Assembly: GCF_900289115.1 (NCBI RefSeq)
Contig: NZ_LT985196.1
Location: 2,056,751 to 2,120,750 of the forward strand
Direction: 5' to 3'
Length of the DNA stretch: 64,000 nucleotides
Source: Janibacter massiliensis
GTDB taxonomy: Bacteria; Actinomycetota; Actinomycetes; Actinomycetales; Dermatophilaceae
Shown: piece by piece, positions 36,347 to 44,850 of the stretch
Position numbering within the stretch: position 1 is the stretch's first letter
How the letters are laid out: the number at the start of each line of letters is the position of its first letter
The notes under the pieces: model-generated
Told to the model about the DNA's origin: nothing
Databases searched by the model: none
Seen by the model: the letters and a program-made list of their open reading frames with translations, nothing else
Made by a program: the position numbers and the translations under genes

Positions 36347-37783
36347 TCACGCCAGGCGGCGTAGGGCCCGGCGGAACTCGCTGTTCGGGCGTGCGTCCGG
36401 GAGGACTGCGCAGACCTCCCGCAGCGCCCGGTCGGGCTCGACGCCACGGAGCATCGCGTACGCCGCGGCGACCGTCGGCGTCCTGCTCTGCCCGGCAACG
36501 CAGTGCAGGAACACGACGTGGCCCTCGTCGCGCAGGTCGGCCACCGTCCGCGCCGCGTCCCGCAGCACGAAGTCGAGGTTGGGGTTCGCCTCGGGGTCGG
36601 CGCTGTCGACGAGGCGGAAGCCGACGCCGGTGAGGTCCTGCCGGATCTGCTGCGTCCCGATCCGGCACAGGCTCACGACCGCCGTCACCTCCGGCGCGAG
36701 GCCGTCGAGCGCCACCGCGTTCCCCAGCCACACCCCCTCGTCGAACGGGTGCTGCACGATCGTCGGCCGGTCACCCCAGGACGAGTAGTCGATCCGGTCG
36801 GTCCCCGGCCATCCCTGCGAGACCGGACCCCCAGCCGCCAGGTGCGCGAGCTCGACGAGCCGCTCCCCCGTCAGCCCCGGGTACCCGTGCAGGATCCGCC
36901 GCCACCGCGCCGGCACGGCCGACGCCCCCCACCGAGCGCCCAGGAGGGCCCCGGCGATCGCCGCGACCGTGTCCGTGTCGTGCCCGATCCCGATCGCCCG
37001 GGCCAGCGCGTCCTCGAGGTGGGCCCGCGGGTCGTCCTCGGGCACGGGCGTGTGGTGGATCGCCGACCACGCGGCCTGGAACGCCGTGACCACCCAGCCG
37101 TTCGGCGTGAACCGCTCGGGCTGCTCGTCCTCGGCCTCGTCGATCCGCTCGCCCCAGTACGCGGCCGCCTCCGCGTCGAGCTGCTCGAGCCCGGCCCGGA
37201 CGTCGAGGTCGCCGCGCAGCACCGCGCGGCGGATCGCGTGGCACCACAGCACGCACGCCTCGCCGGCCCGCGGATCGGTGTGCGTCAGGGCGCTGACGGC
37301 GCGTGCTGCCTCGGTGAGCCCCTCCGGGTCGTCGAGGAACGGCGGTGCGACCGCGGCGGTCCGCATGAGCGACCCGTTGCCGGCCGTGCGCCCCGTCCGC
37401 TCGTGGAGTCGAGCGGCGGCCGACGTGAGGTCGGCGCCGGTCGGGTTCCTGCCGACCGCCCCCAGCACCGACCGCGTCTGGATGCCGATGTCCGGCGGGT
37501 GCGACCCGGCCCACTCGGCGAAGCGGGCCGCCACCGCGTCGAGCCCCTCGGCGCTGCGCAGGTCCACCCCGCTCGCCGCGACGTCGAGGACGCACCACGT
37601 CATCGACGTGTCGTCCGTCCACTCCCCCGGCTCGAAGTCGCCGAGCCCGCCGCCGATCATCCGTGGACCCTCCGGTCCGACGGTGGCGCAGCCGAACTCG
37701 TACCCCGCGCCGAGCGCGTCGCCCGCGGCCGAGCCGAGGACGGCGCCGCACGCGCGGTCCATCTGTGCAGTGGTCAGCTTCAT
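36347..37783 (-). CDS. ADP-ribosylglycohydrolase fused to a dual-specificity phosphatase
   Basis: 478 residues. The first about 310 are an ADP-ribosylglycohydrolase (ARH/DraG family) with metal and ADP-ribose motifs GAGYEFG, EWTDDTSMT and GHDTDTVAAIAG. The last about 150 are a phosphatase domain with HCVAGQSRT (Cys428, Arg434), the HCxxxxxR signature. The pair could remove ADP-ribose and then a phosphate, or act on ADP-ribose phosphate. The start at 37783 is favoured by GGAGG seven bases upstream; ATG 37789 overlaps the previous stop. Operon with the gene at 37786. Confidence 0.9.
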   Translation of the reverse strand: MKLTTAQMDRACGAVLGSAAGDALGAGYEFGCATVGPEGPRMIGGGLGDFEPGEWTDDTSMTWCVLDVAASGVDLRSAEGLDAVAARFAEWAGSHPPDIGIQTRSVLGAVGRNPTGADLTSAAARLHERTGRTAGNGSLMRTAAVAPPFLDDPEGLTEAARAVSALTHTDPRAGEACVLWCHAIRRAVLRGDLDVRAGLEQLDAEAAAYWGERIDEAEDEQPERFTPNGWVVTAFQAAWSAIHHTPVPEDDPRAHLEDALARAIGIGHDTDTVAAIAGALLGARWGASAVPARWRRILHGYPGLTGERLVELAHLAAGGPVSQGWPGTDRIDYSSWGDRPTIVQHPFDEGVWLGNAVALDGLAPEVTAVVSLCRIGTQQIRQDLTGVGFRLVDSADPEANPNLDFVLRDAARTVADLRDEGHVVFLHCVAGQSRTPTVAAAYAMLRGVEPDRALREVCAVLPDARPNSEFRRALRRLA

Positions 37784-37785
37784 GC

Positions 37786-38685
37786 TCATCCCTCCCGCCC
37801 GCGCACTCGCAGCGCGAGGTCGGCTCGGTTCCGGTCGATCGCCGCGAACACCCCGGCCAGCGCCCCGACGAGGTGGTCGGGCACGAAGGGCGACGACGGC
37901 AGGTCCACGGCGAGCCAGACGTCCCGCCCGCGCAGGTCGAAGCGAACGAGCGAGTGGTCCCGGTTGAGGATCGCGATCTCGGTCGCGGCCGCCCTGCGGG
38001 AGTACACCCCGTGGACGACGCGGGCGAAGACCCGCACGACCAACGAGTCGCCGATCGGCCCGACCCAGACCCTCTGTCCCGCGTGGTGGAGCACCACGTC
38101 CCCGTCGTCATCGACCTCCGGCTCCGTCTCGTAGAGCTCGCGGACGATGTCGACGAGCCGCGCGCGCAGATCCGCGGTCGTGAGGACGTCGTGAACCACG
38201 GTCGCGTCCTGCTGGTGCTCGACCGTCACCGTCTCGGTCGCCTGGATGCCGAGGTCCTGCGCCTCGTCGGCGACCGGCCCCCACGCGCGGTAGGTCAGCA
38301 GGCCCGGGTCGGGGATGCCGTACCCGTCGCGGAGCGCCAGGAGCATCTCCCGGACGATCGGGCTGTGGTCGTCGGCCGCGCGGAAGGTGGTCCATGTGTG
38401 CGCACCGTCGCTCATCCAGCCGAGCGTGGGGAGCATCTTGGCCACCTCGGGTGCCAGGCCGCCACCGCGGATGTCGCCGCGCAGGCCCTTGACCGACGGG
38501 TTCGTCGCGAGGACGACCGAGGCGTGCCGACCGCCGCCGGGCAGCTCGACGACGAGTCGGCTGGGCTCGTCGTGACCGACGGCGGACATGAGCCACCCGA
38601 CGAGGTCGTGCTCGAGGTGGATCCAGTCGTACGACACCGGGGCGTCGTGATCGGCCGTGGGCCGATCGGGAGTGGAACGGGTCAT
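37786..38685 (-). CDS. T3SS/YbjN chaperone-like (TY-Chap type) protein
   Basis: A 299-residue soluble acidic protein. The second half (LVDIVRELYETEPEVDDDGD, VFARVVHGV, RFDLRGRDVWLAVDLP, LVGALAGVFAAID) resembles the CesT/YbjN peptide-binding chaperone fold found alone in many actinobacteria; the first half (WIHLEHDLVGWLM, LGWMSD, TWTTFRAADD) resembles the N-terminal domain that accompanies it. The real function is unknown. First gene of the operon that ends with the ADP-ribosylglycohydrolase and divergent from the NrtR gene. Confidence 0.68.
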   Translation of the reverse strand: MTRSTPDRPTADHDAPVSYDWIHLEHDLVGWLMSAVGHDEPSRLVVELPGGGRHASVVLATNPSVKGLRGDIRGGGLAPEVAKMLPTLGWMSDGAHTWTTFRAADDHSPIVREMLLALRDGYGIPDPGLLTYRAWGPVADEAQDLGIQATETVTVEHQQDATVVHDVLTTADLRARLVDIVRELYETEPEVDDDGDVVLHHAGQRVWVGPIGDSLVVRVFARVVHGVYSRRAAATEIAILNRDHSLVRFDLRGRDVWLAVDLPSSPFVPDHLVGALAGVFAAIDRNRADLALRVRGREG

Positions 38686-38686
38686 G

Positions 38687-38757
38687 CCGCACCTCCGTGC
38701 TCGTGCGGTGCATCCCAGCACCGATCTTTTGGACGTGTCCCACGCTAAAGTAGAGGT
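38687..38757. promoter_or_regulatory. divergent control region of the NrtR/ADP-ribose module
   Basis: Holds a perfect inverted repeat CCGCAC-N10-GTGCGG (38687-38708), directly before the start of the leftward gene, and a TAAAGT hexamer (38746-38751) six bases before the rightward GTG. NrtR repressors usually bind in such a gap, so the repeat is the first candidate operator. Confidence 0.45.
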
Positions 38758-39528
38758 GTGACAACGCTCCGCGGACTGGACGACTACCCCCGTCCCGGGC
38801 TGGCGGTGGACCTCGCGATCCTCACCGTGACGCGCCCCTCGGCCGACCCCGTCCTGCGCCTGCTCGTGCAGGACCGCGACGGCCCGGCCGGTCGTGCGCT
38901 CCCCGGCGGATTCGTCCGCGAACGGGCGACGATCGCCGAGACCACCGCCGACGTGCTGCGGCGCAAGGTGGGGATCGAGGCCGGATCTGCGGTCCGCCCC
39001 CGGCTGCTGCGACTCTTCGACGATCCCGGCCGGGACGACCGCAGCTGGGTGATGTCGGCCGCCCATGCCCTCACGCTTCCCGAGCAGGCGGTCGCGGGCG
39101 CCCGGGGCGACCTGGTCCGGGTCGAGCCCGATGGGACGCTCGAGGGCGAGACCGGGCTGCTGTTCGACCACGACGAGATCGTGCGCGCCGCCGTCGACGA
39201 CCTGCGCGCACGCTACGAGATCCGCCAGCGCCTCATCGGTGTCCGCCCGGACCCGGACGGGTTCCTCCCGGAGCCGTTCACGCTGCTCCAGCTGCGACGC
39301 GTCCACGAGGCCGTCGTCGGGGACCGTCTCCACAAGGACAACTTCGCGCGCCGGATGAAGGAGTGGCTCGTGCCCGAGGTCAAGGGCGGCCGGGTCCAGT
39401 CCACCTCCGGTCTGCGCGGCCGCCCCGCCGCGCTGTTCCGCCGGGCACCACAGCCCGCCGGACATGCAGAAGATCGCCGAGCAGGCACAACCGGCCCCAT
39501 CAAGCCCTTCTGCATGCCCGGCGGGTGA
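38758..39528 (+). CDS. nrtR: NrtR-type regulator (Nudix-like sensor plus winged helix)
   Basis: A 256-residue protein with a Nudix-like N-terminal domain (VLRLLVQDRDGPAGRALPGG; Nudix box degenerate, so binding rather than hydrolysis) and a C-terminal winged helix (EPFTLLQLRRVHEAVVG, KDNFARRMKEWL). NrtR proteins sense ADP-ribose or related NAD metabolites and repress NAD genes; this one is divergent from an ADP-ribosylglycohydrolase. The last 35 residues (after GRPAALF) read into an inverted repeat and may not be conserved. GTG start, leaderless layout. Confidence 0.85.
   Translation: MTTLRGLDDYPRPGLAVDLAILTVTRPSADPVLRLLVQDRDGPAGRALPGGFVRERATIAETTADVLRRKVGIEAGSAVRPRLLRLFDDPGRDDRSWVMSAAHALTLPEQAVAGARGDLVRVEPDGTLEGETGLLFDHDEIVRAAVDDLRARYEIRQRLIGVRPDPDGFLPEPFTLLQLRRVHEAVVGDRLHKDNFARRMKEWLVPEVKGGRVQSTSGLRGRPAALFRRAPQPAGHAEDRRAGTTGPIKPFCMPGG
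39454..39525. terminator. long inverted repeat between convergent genes
   Basis: Arms CCCGCCGGACATGCAGAAG (39454-39472) and CTTCTGCATGCCCGGCGGG (39507-39525) pair at 18 of 19 positions around a 34-base loop. It covers the last codons of nrtR, 22 bases from the end of the convergent aminotransferase gene. A two-way terminator is the simplest reading. Confidence 0.5.
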
Positions 39529-39546
39529 GGAACAGCCCTCGAGGCC

Positions 39547-40917
39547 TCAGGCGATGTGCTCGTCGGCGACGCTGAGCGCCGCGTCGAGGATCTCCAGACC
39601 GCGTCGCAGCTCGTCCTCGCTCGTCGTGCACGGCGGCACGACGTGGGTGCGGTTGAAGTGGACGAACGGCCACAGCCCGCGCTCCCGGCACGCCGCCGCG
39701 AACGCCGTCATCGGCGCGGCCGCCGGACCCGCGGCGTTGAAGGGCACGAGCGGCTCCCGGGTCTCGCGGTCCCGGACGAGCTCCACCGCCCAGAACATCC
39801 CCAGGCCGCGGACCTCGCCGACGCTGCGGTGCCGCTGCGCGATCTCGCGCAGCGACGGGCCGATGACCCGCTCGCCCATGTCGCGGACGTGCTCGAGGAC
39901 ACCCTCGTCCTCCATGATCCGGATGCTTGCGACCGCGCTGGCGCACGCGAGCGGGTGACCGGAGTACGTCAGGCCGCCGGGGAACGCCCGATCGGTGAAG
40001 GTGTCCGCGACCGCCCGGCTGATGACCACGCCGCCGAGCGGGACGTAGCCGGAGTTCACACCCTTGGCGAAGGTGATGAGGTCCGGCGTGACGTCCCAGT
40101 GCTGGATGGCGAACCACTCGCCGCAGCGTCCGAACCCGGCCATGACCTCGTCGGCGATCATCACGATGCCGAACTCGTCGCACAGCGCGCGCACGCCCGC
40201 GAGGTACCCCGGCGGCGGGACGAGGATCCCGTTCGTGCCGACGACCGTCTCGAGAAGGATCGCGGCGATCGCCTGCGGCCCCTCGACCATGATCGTGTCC
40301 CGCAGGTGGGCCAGCGCCCGCTCGCACTCCTGCTGCTCGTCGGCCGCGTGGAAGGCAGAACGGTAGGCGTACGGGCCCCAGTACCGGACGATGCCCGGGA
40401 CGCCCGGCTCGTTCGGCCAGCGACGCGGGTCACCGGTGACGGCGATCGCCCCTGCCGTCGCGCCGTGGTAGCTCCGGTACGCGGCCATGACCTTCTGCCG
40501 GCCGGTGTGCAGCCGCGCCATCCGCAGCGCGTTCTCCGTCGCCTCGGCCCCGCCGTTGGTGAAGAACACCATCCCGTCGTCGAACGGGCTCTTCTCGACG
40601 ATGAGCCGTGCGGCCTCGGACCGGGCGTCGTTGGCGAACGCCGGGCTGATCGTCGTCAGGCGGCCGGCCTGCTCCTGGATCGCCTCGATGAGCCGGGGGT
40701 GGTTGTACCCGATGTTGACGTTCACCAGCTGGCTCGAGAAGTCGAGGTAGCGGTTGCCGTCGTAGTCGGTGAAGGAGGAGCCCTCGGCGCTCGCGATGGG
40801 CAGCGGGTCGATCGATCCCTGCGCCGACCACGAGTGGAAGACGTGGGCGCGATCGTCACGGCGGACACGGGCCTGGTCGGCCTCACGGACGTCCTTGAGG
40901 TACGGGGACTCGGTCAT
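39547..40917 (-). CDS. class III (omega) aminotransferase, PLP-dependent
   Basis: 456 residues with the class III motifs GNRYLDFSSQLVNVNIGYNHP, NGGAEATENALRMAR, YRSYHGATAGA, IADEVMAGFGR and the PLP lysine in TFAKGVNSGYVPLGG. Its partner, a malonate/methylmalonate-semialdehyde dehydrogenase, starts the operon 5 bases upstream, so the likely reaction is beta-alanine (or an aminoisobutyrate) plus a keto acid to a semialdehyde, in pyrimidine or valine breakdown. Confidence 0.92.
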   Translation of the reverse strand: MTESPYLKDVREADQARVRRDDRAHVFHSWSAQGSIDPLPIASAEGSSFTDYDGNRYLDFSSQLVNVNIGYNHPRLIEAIQEQAGRLTTISPAFANDARSEAARLIVEKSPFDDGMVFFTNGGAEATENALRMARLHTGRQKVMAAYRSYHGATAGAIAVTGDPRRWPNEPGVPGIVRYWGPYAYRSAFHAADEQQECERALAHLRDTIMVEGPQAIAAILLETVVGTNGILVPPPGYLAGVRALCDEFGIVMIADEVMAGFGRCGEWFAIQHWDVTPDLITFAKGVNSGYVPLGGVVISRAVADTFTDRAFPGGLTYSGHPLACASAVASIRIMEDEGVLEHVRDMGERVIGPSLREIAQRHRSVGEVRGLGMFWAVELVRDRETREPLVPFNAAGPAAAPMTAFAAACRERGLWPFVHFNRTHVVPPCTTSEDELRRGLEILDAALSVADEHIA

Positions 40918-40922
40918 CGCGA

Positions 40923-42413
40923 TCACCGGGTCCGCGGGAAGCCGAGGTCGATCGTCGAGGTCGCCGGGTCGGGCCAGCGCTGCGTGACGACCTTGCCGCG
41001 GGTGTAGAAGTTGATGCCCTCTGGCCCGTACATGTGGGTGTCGCCGAAGAGGCTGTCCTTCCACCCGCCGAACGAGTAGTAGGCGACGGGGACGGGGATC
41101 GGCACGTTGATGCCGACCATTCCGACGTGGACGTCGTGCTGGAACGCGCGGGCGGCACCCCCGTCGCGGGTGAAGATCGCCGTGCCGTTCGCGTACTGGT
41201 TGGAGTTGATGAGCTCCAGGCCCTCCTCGTACGTCTCGACGCGCACGACCGACAGCACCGGGCCGAAGATCTCGTCGGTGTAGACGGTCATCTCGGGCGT
41301 GACGTGGTCGAGCAGGGTCGTCCCGAGGAAGTAGCCCCCCTGCGGGTGGTCGCCCGTCCGCCCGTCCGCGACGAGCGTCGCGCCCGCGGCCTCGCCGGCG
41401 TCGATGTACCCGCGCACCTTGTCGCGGTGCTCGGCGGTGATGAGGGGCCCCATGTCGGTGCCCTCGGCGGCGCCGTCGCCGACCCGCAGGCCCGGCAGGC
41501 GCTGGGCGACCTTCGCGACGAGCTCGTCGCCGATGTCCCCGACGGCGACCGCGACGGACAGCGCCATGCACCGCTCCCCCGCCGCGCCGTACGCCGCGGA
41601 CACGAGGGCGTCGGCGGCCATGTCGAGGTCGGCGTCGGGCAGGACGAGCGCGTGGTTCTTCGCGCCGCCGAGCGCCTGGACGCGCTTGCCGTGGCTCGTG
41701 CCGGTCTCGTAGATGTACTTCGCGATCGGGGTGGAGCCGACGAAGCTGATCGCGGAGACGTCGGGGTGGGTCAGGAGCGCGTCGACCGCCTCCTTGTCGC
41801 CGTGGACGACGGTGAAGACGCCGTCGGGGAGCCCGGCCTCCTGCCAGAGCCTGGCGATCCAGTTCGCGGCGCTCGGGTCCTTCTCGCTCGGCTTGAGGAC
41901 GAAGGCGTTGCCGCAGGCGATGGCGTTCGCGCACATCCACAGCGGGACCATCGCGGGGAAGTTGAACGGGGTGATGCCGGCGACGACGCCGAGCGGCTGG
42001 CGCATCGAGTACACGTCGACGCCGGTCGATGCCTGCTCGGAGAACCCGCCCTTGAGGAGGTTCGGGACGCCCGTGGCGAACTCGACGTTCTCCAGCCCCC
42101 GGGCGATCTCGCCGGCGGCGTCGGAGAGAACCTTGCCGTGCTCGGCCGTGATGATCGCGGCGAGCTCGTCCGTGCGCTCGTGCAGCAGCTGCCGGAACGC
42201 GAAGAGGACGGCGCTGCGTCGGCTGAGGCTCGACTCGCGCCAGGCGATCGCCGCCTCCTTCGCCGAGGCGACGGCGGTCGCGACGTCGTCGGTGCTGGCG
42301 AGGGCGACCTCGGCGGTCTGCTCGCCGGTGGCGGGGTTGTGGACGGGGGCGGTGCGGCCGGAGGTACCGGAGGCCTCAGCGCCGCGGATCCAGTGCGGGA
42401 TGAGCGTCGTCAT
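40923..42413 (-). CDS. mmsA: CoA-acylating (methyl)malonate-semialdehyde dehydrogenase
   Basis: A 496-residue aldehyde dehydrogenase of the MmsA/IolA type, which turns (methyl)malonate semialdehyde into propionyl- or acetyl-CoA. Motifs: PFNFPAMVPLWM, SFVGSTPIAKYIY, LGGAKNHALVLPDAD, catalytic Cys in GAAGERCMA and the C-terminal FFTRGKVVTQRW-like stretch (NFYTRGKVVTQRWPD). It heads the two-gene operon with the aminotransferase. No clear ribosome site or hexamer precedes the start. Confidence 0.95.
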   Translation of the reverse strand: MTTLIPHWIRGAEASGTSGRTAPVHNPATGEQTAEVALASTDDVATAVASAKEAAIAWRESSLSRRSAVLFAFRQLLHERTDELAAIITAEHGKVLSDAAGEIARGLENVEFATGVPNLLKGGFSEQASTGVDVYSMRQPLGVVAGITPFNFPAMVPLWMCANAIACGNAFVLKPSEKDPSAANWIARLWQEAGLPDGVFTVVHGDKEAVDALLTHPDVSAISFVGSTPIAKYIYETGTSHGKRVQALGGAKNHALVLPDADLDMAADALVSAAYGAAGERCMALSVAVAVGDIGDELVAKVAQRLPGLRVGDGAAEGTDMGPLITAEHRDKVRGYIDAGEAAGATLVADGRTGDHPQGGYFLGTTLLDHVTPEMTVYTDEIFGPVLSVVRVETYEEGLELINSNQYANGTAIFTRDGGAARAFQHDVHVGMVGINVPIPVPVAYYSFGGWKDSLFGDTHMYGPEGINFYTRGKVVTQRWPDPATSTIDLGFPRTR

Positions 42414-42580
42414 GGGGCGACCATAGGGGTGGACGGGGGATGTTCGCCACAACGGAATCCGTCGAATTGGCGCGCACTTGCACGGTTCTCCAGCATGATC
42501 CTCCGCTGGAGCGACGGACTTCGGCGGATTTCGGGCCGGTGGCCACGTGTTCCCAACCGAGCGCCCGGTACCGTCGGGGC

Positions 42581-43297
42581 ATGAGCGACGAGGGCCAGAC
42601 CGCGGGCACCGATGACGACCGGCTCGCGGCACTGCGGGAAGCCGAGGCGAAGGCGTTCGCGATCTTCGACGCGGTGGAGTCGCGGGGGTTGATCCGCGGG
42701 GGCCGGTCGGAGCGGGAGATGTCCGACGAGATCCGTGACATCGCCAAGGGCGAGCTCGGCACGCGCCGGTTCTGGCACAAGCGGATCCTGCGTGGCGGTC
42801 CGAACACGGTCCACCCGTACTCCGTGAACCCGCCCGAGCACGTCCTGGGCGAGAACGACATCTGCTTCGTCGACCTGGGGCCGGTCTTCGCCGAGTGGGA
42901 GGCCGACATCGGACGGACGTACGTCGTCGGCGACGACCCGGAGATGCACGCGATCGCGGAGGCGGCCGAGCGGATCTGGGTGGAGTCACACTCCGCGTTC
43001 CTCGCGGCGCCGGGCATGACCGGGGCCGAGCTGTTCGCCGACGTCCGTGCGCGGATCGCGGAGGCGGGCTACGAGCACGCGGAGAAGCACGTCGGACACC
43101 TCATCGGGTCATTCCCGCACGCGCGGATTCCGGACGACGCGAAAGCGAACTATCTCGCCCCGGGCAACGACCGACCCCTGCGGGGCGCCGGCCCCGACGG
43201 ACGCCGGCTGTTCTGGATCCTCGAGGTCCACCTGCGGCACCGCTCCGGCGCGTACGGCGCGTTCGTCGAGCGTCTGCTCGACGACCGCGGACGATGA
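42581..43297 (+). CDS. M24 family metallopeptidase (Xaa-Pro peptidase-like)
   Basis: A 238-residue 'pita-bread' fold protein of the methionine/proline aminopeptidase superfamily without the long N-terminal domain. Likely metal ligands: FVDLGPVFAEWEADIGRT (two Asp), HVGHLIGSFPH (His) and ILEVHL (Glu). TACCGT (42569-42574) lies six bases before the ATG. The last codons (RLLDDRGR) lie exactly at the junction with a broken helicase gene on the other strand, so the natural C-terminus may have been altered. Confidence 0.83.
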   Translation: MSDEGQTAGTDDDRLAALREAEAKAFAIFDAVESRGLIRGGRSEREMSDEIRDIAKGELGTRRFWHKRILRGGPNTVHPYSVNPPEHVLGENDICFVDLGPVFAEWEADIGRTYVVGDDPEMHAIAEAAERIWVESHSAFLAAPGMTGAELFADVRARIAEAGYEHAEKHVGHLIGSFPHARIPDDAKANYLAPGNDRPLRGAGPDGRRLFWILEVHLRHRSGAYGAFVERLLDDRGR

Positions 43298-43970
43298 CGA
43301 GATCCCACTCGCTCTGCTCGAGCTGGGCGCGCAGGTCCTCGTTGCGGGAGAGCTGGTCCATCCGGGCGATGAGGAGCGGGTGCTTCTCGAAGACGGAGGT
43401 GTGCATCGCCGCGGTGACGGACTCACGGGTGAGGATGTCGAAGGAGAGCCCGAACTTGAGGAACAGCTCGTCCTGCCACTGCTCGACGAGCCCGCCAGGC
43501 GCGACGACGAGGCAGCGCTTCACGTCGTCGCGGAGCAGGAGCTCCTTGATGTAGAGGCCGGCCATGATCGTCTTGCCCGCGCCGGGGTCGTCGGCGAGGA
43601 GGAATCGCAGCGGGGTGCGGGGGAAGAGCTCGCCGTAGACGGCCCGGATCTGGTGCGGGAGGGGCTCGATGTTGCTCGTCGCGACGGCGAGCATCGGGTC
43701 GTAGAGGCCGGCGAGCTGGATCCGCTGGGCCTCTGCGGCGAGCTTGAACTTCTCCGGGTCTGCGTCGAAAGGCGCACCGGCGGCGTGGACATGCGCGAGG
43801 GCCGCCTCGTCGGAACGGAAGAGCACTCGCTGAGCGAGGCTCCCCTGCGGATCGGTGTACGTCAGGCGGACGGCATCGGGGCCGTACGACTGCGCTGCGA
43901 CGACGGTCACCAGGCCGCCGGGGACGACCCCTGCCACCCGCATGTCGGGCCGAATGTCTTCCAACCGCAC
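43290..43970 (-). pseudogene. truncated SNF2/DrmD-type helicase, 5' remnant
   Basis: About 227 residues match the N-terminus of a large SNF2-family helicase of the kind found in DISARM-like and related defence loci: MRLEDIRPDMRVAGVVPGG, IEPLPHQIRAVYGELF, Walker A region LADDPGAGKTIMAG, CLVVAPGGLVEQWQDEL and RMDQLSRNEDLR. The match stops at WDLVIV, just where the DEAH box should follow, and the frame then reads through the antisense of the M24 gene. Full-length relatives are around 1000 residues, so most of the gene is gone. Confidence 0.8.
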
Positions 43971-44009
43971 TCGTCGTCCTCCCTGATTCTGACACCGGAC
44001 ACGCTCTCG

Positions 44010-44570
44010 TTACCGCACCTCAAAAGCGAAACCCAGCCGATCGATGAGCTCGCCGTAGTTCTTTTCGAGATACTTCTTTGCGGATCCCAGGTAGGTGAAC
44101 TGGGTGATGACGTCGAAAAAGATCAGCTCAAAACCGAGCCCCTCGAGAAACTCCACCGGTTTGGTGAACCCGCTGACCGCCCTGCAATGAAACGCGTCAA
44201 GGATCTCTTCGCTCCTTCCTTCGCCCCTGAGGACTGAGCAACCGCTGAAGTGAATCGTCTTCTCCGCGAGACCCCGGCCGCTCAGCTCGTCAGCGAGCTT
44301 CACGAGGTCGATGTCATCCTTCCCGATGGAGATGCCCCCGGGATAGCCGTGCATACCGAAGTACCCGATCTCGAACTGGCCGTGCTTCTTCAGGCTCCAC
44401 TTGCGGAGGGCCTCGACGAGGTCCGCGCGTCGGTTGATCTGCAGTCGGACGAAGTTCGCCGCCTGCGACTGGCCTAAGGCCTCGAACAGCGGGAGGACCG
44501 TACGCCGGTCGGCGACATCCGATGACCACGGCGCCTCCATCGCCCAGATTCCGGGCACCTGACGCTTCAC
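44010..44570 (-). CDS. small protein with His-Cys pair, possibly caspase/CHAT-like
   Basis: A 186-residue soluble protein I do not recognise. Two strand-then-catalytic-looking motifs, IGYFGMHGYPGG (His74) and TIHFSGCSVL (Cys111), are spaced as in small clan CD (caspase/CHAT-like) folds; that is inference from pattern only. The local GC content is clearly lower than around it, and it lies between a helicase remnant and normal chromosome, so it looks acquired. GTG start with a modest GGAA ribosome site. Confidence 0.7.
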   Translation of the reverse strand: MKRQVPGIWAMEAPWSSDVADRRTVLPLFEALGQSQAANFVRLQINRRADLVEALRKWSLKKHGQFEIGYFGMHGYPGGISIGKDDIDLVKLADELSGRGLAEKTIHFSGCSVLRGEGRSEEILDAFHCRAVSGFTKPVEFLEGLGFELIFFDVITQFTYLGSAKKYLEKNYGELIDRLGFAFEVR

Positions 44571-44634
44571 GTTCCATCACCCCTGGGACTCCAACCGCGG
44601 ACAGCGGACGTCCCGAACCTAAACCCTCCGGGAT

Positions 44635-44850
44635 TCATCCGCCGTCGGCTGCGGATCGCTTTCCGCGCTCTAGTCCAACGGTGTGGCCGCAGTCGCGGCA
44701 GCGGGAGTCCCACGTCGCGGGGGTGATGACGCAGCCGCCGAGCTCGAGGTTCGGGTCGCGCTCGACCGCCTCGGCGGTCTCGACGGTCGGCAGGCCGAGC
44801 ACGCACCGGACGACGGTCTCCGAGCCGCACTCCTCGCAGGTGACCGTCAT
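44635..44850 (-). CDS. small zinc-ribbon-like protein (71 aa)
   Basis: Six cysteines, two of them pairs: Cys5/Cys8 (CEEC), Cys16, Cys40 and Cys51/Cys54 (CRDC), as in a small zinc-binding ribbon. The ATG overlaps the stop of the HD-domain gene (ATGA), so the two are translated together. The C-terminus is basic (GLERGKRSAADGG). Function unknown. Confidence 0.7.
   Translation of the reverse strand: MTVTCEECGSETVVRCVLGLPTVETAEAVERDPNLELGGCVITPATWDSRCRDCGHTVGLERGKRSAADGG

Noticed and set aside
42489-42510. TCCAGC-N10-GCTGGA repeat before the mmsA operon as an operator
   Set aside because: Only six-base arms, no regulator gene beside it, and such repeats are expected by chance at this GC content.
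43101-43970. A complete DISARM or similar defence system
   Set aside because: Only the 5' part of one helicase is present; no methylase, DUF1998 or other partner gene is found nearby.
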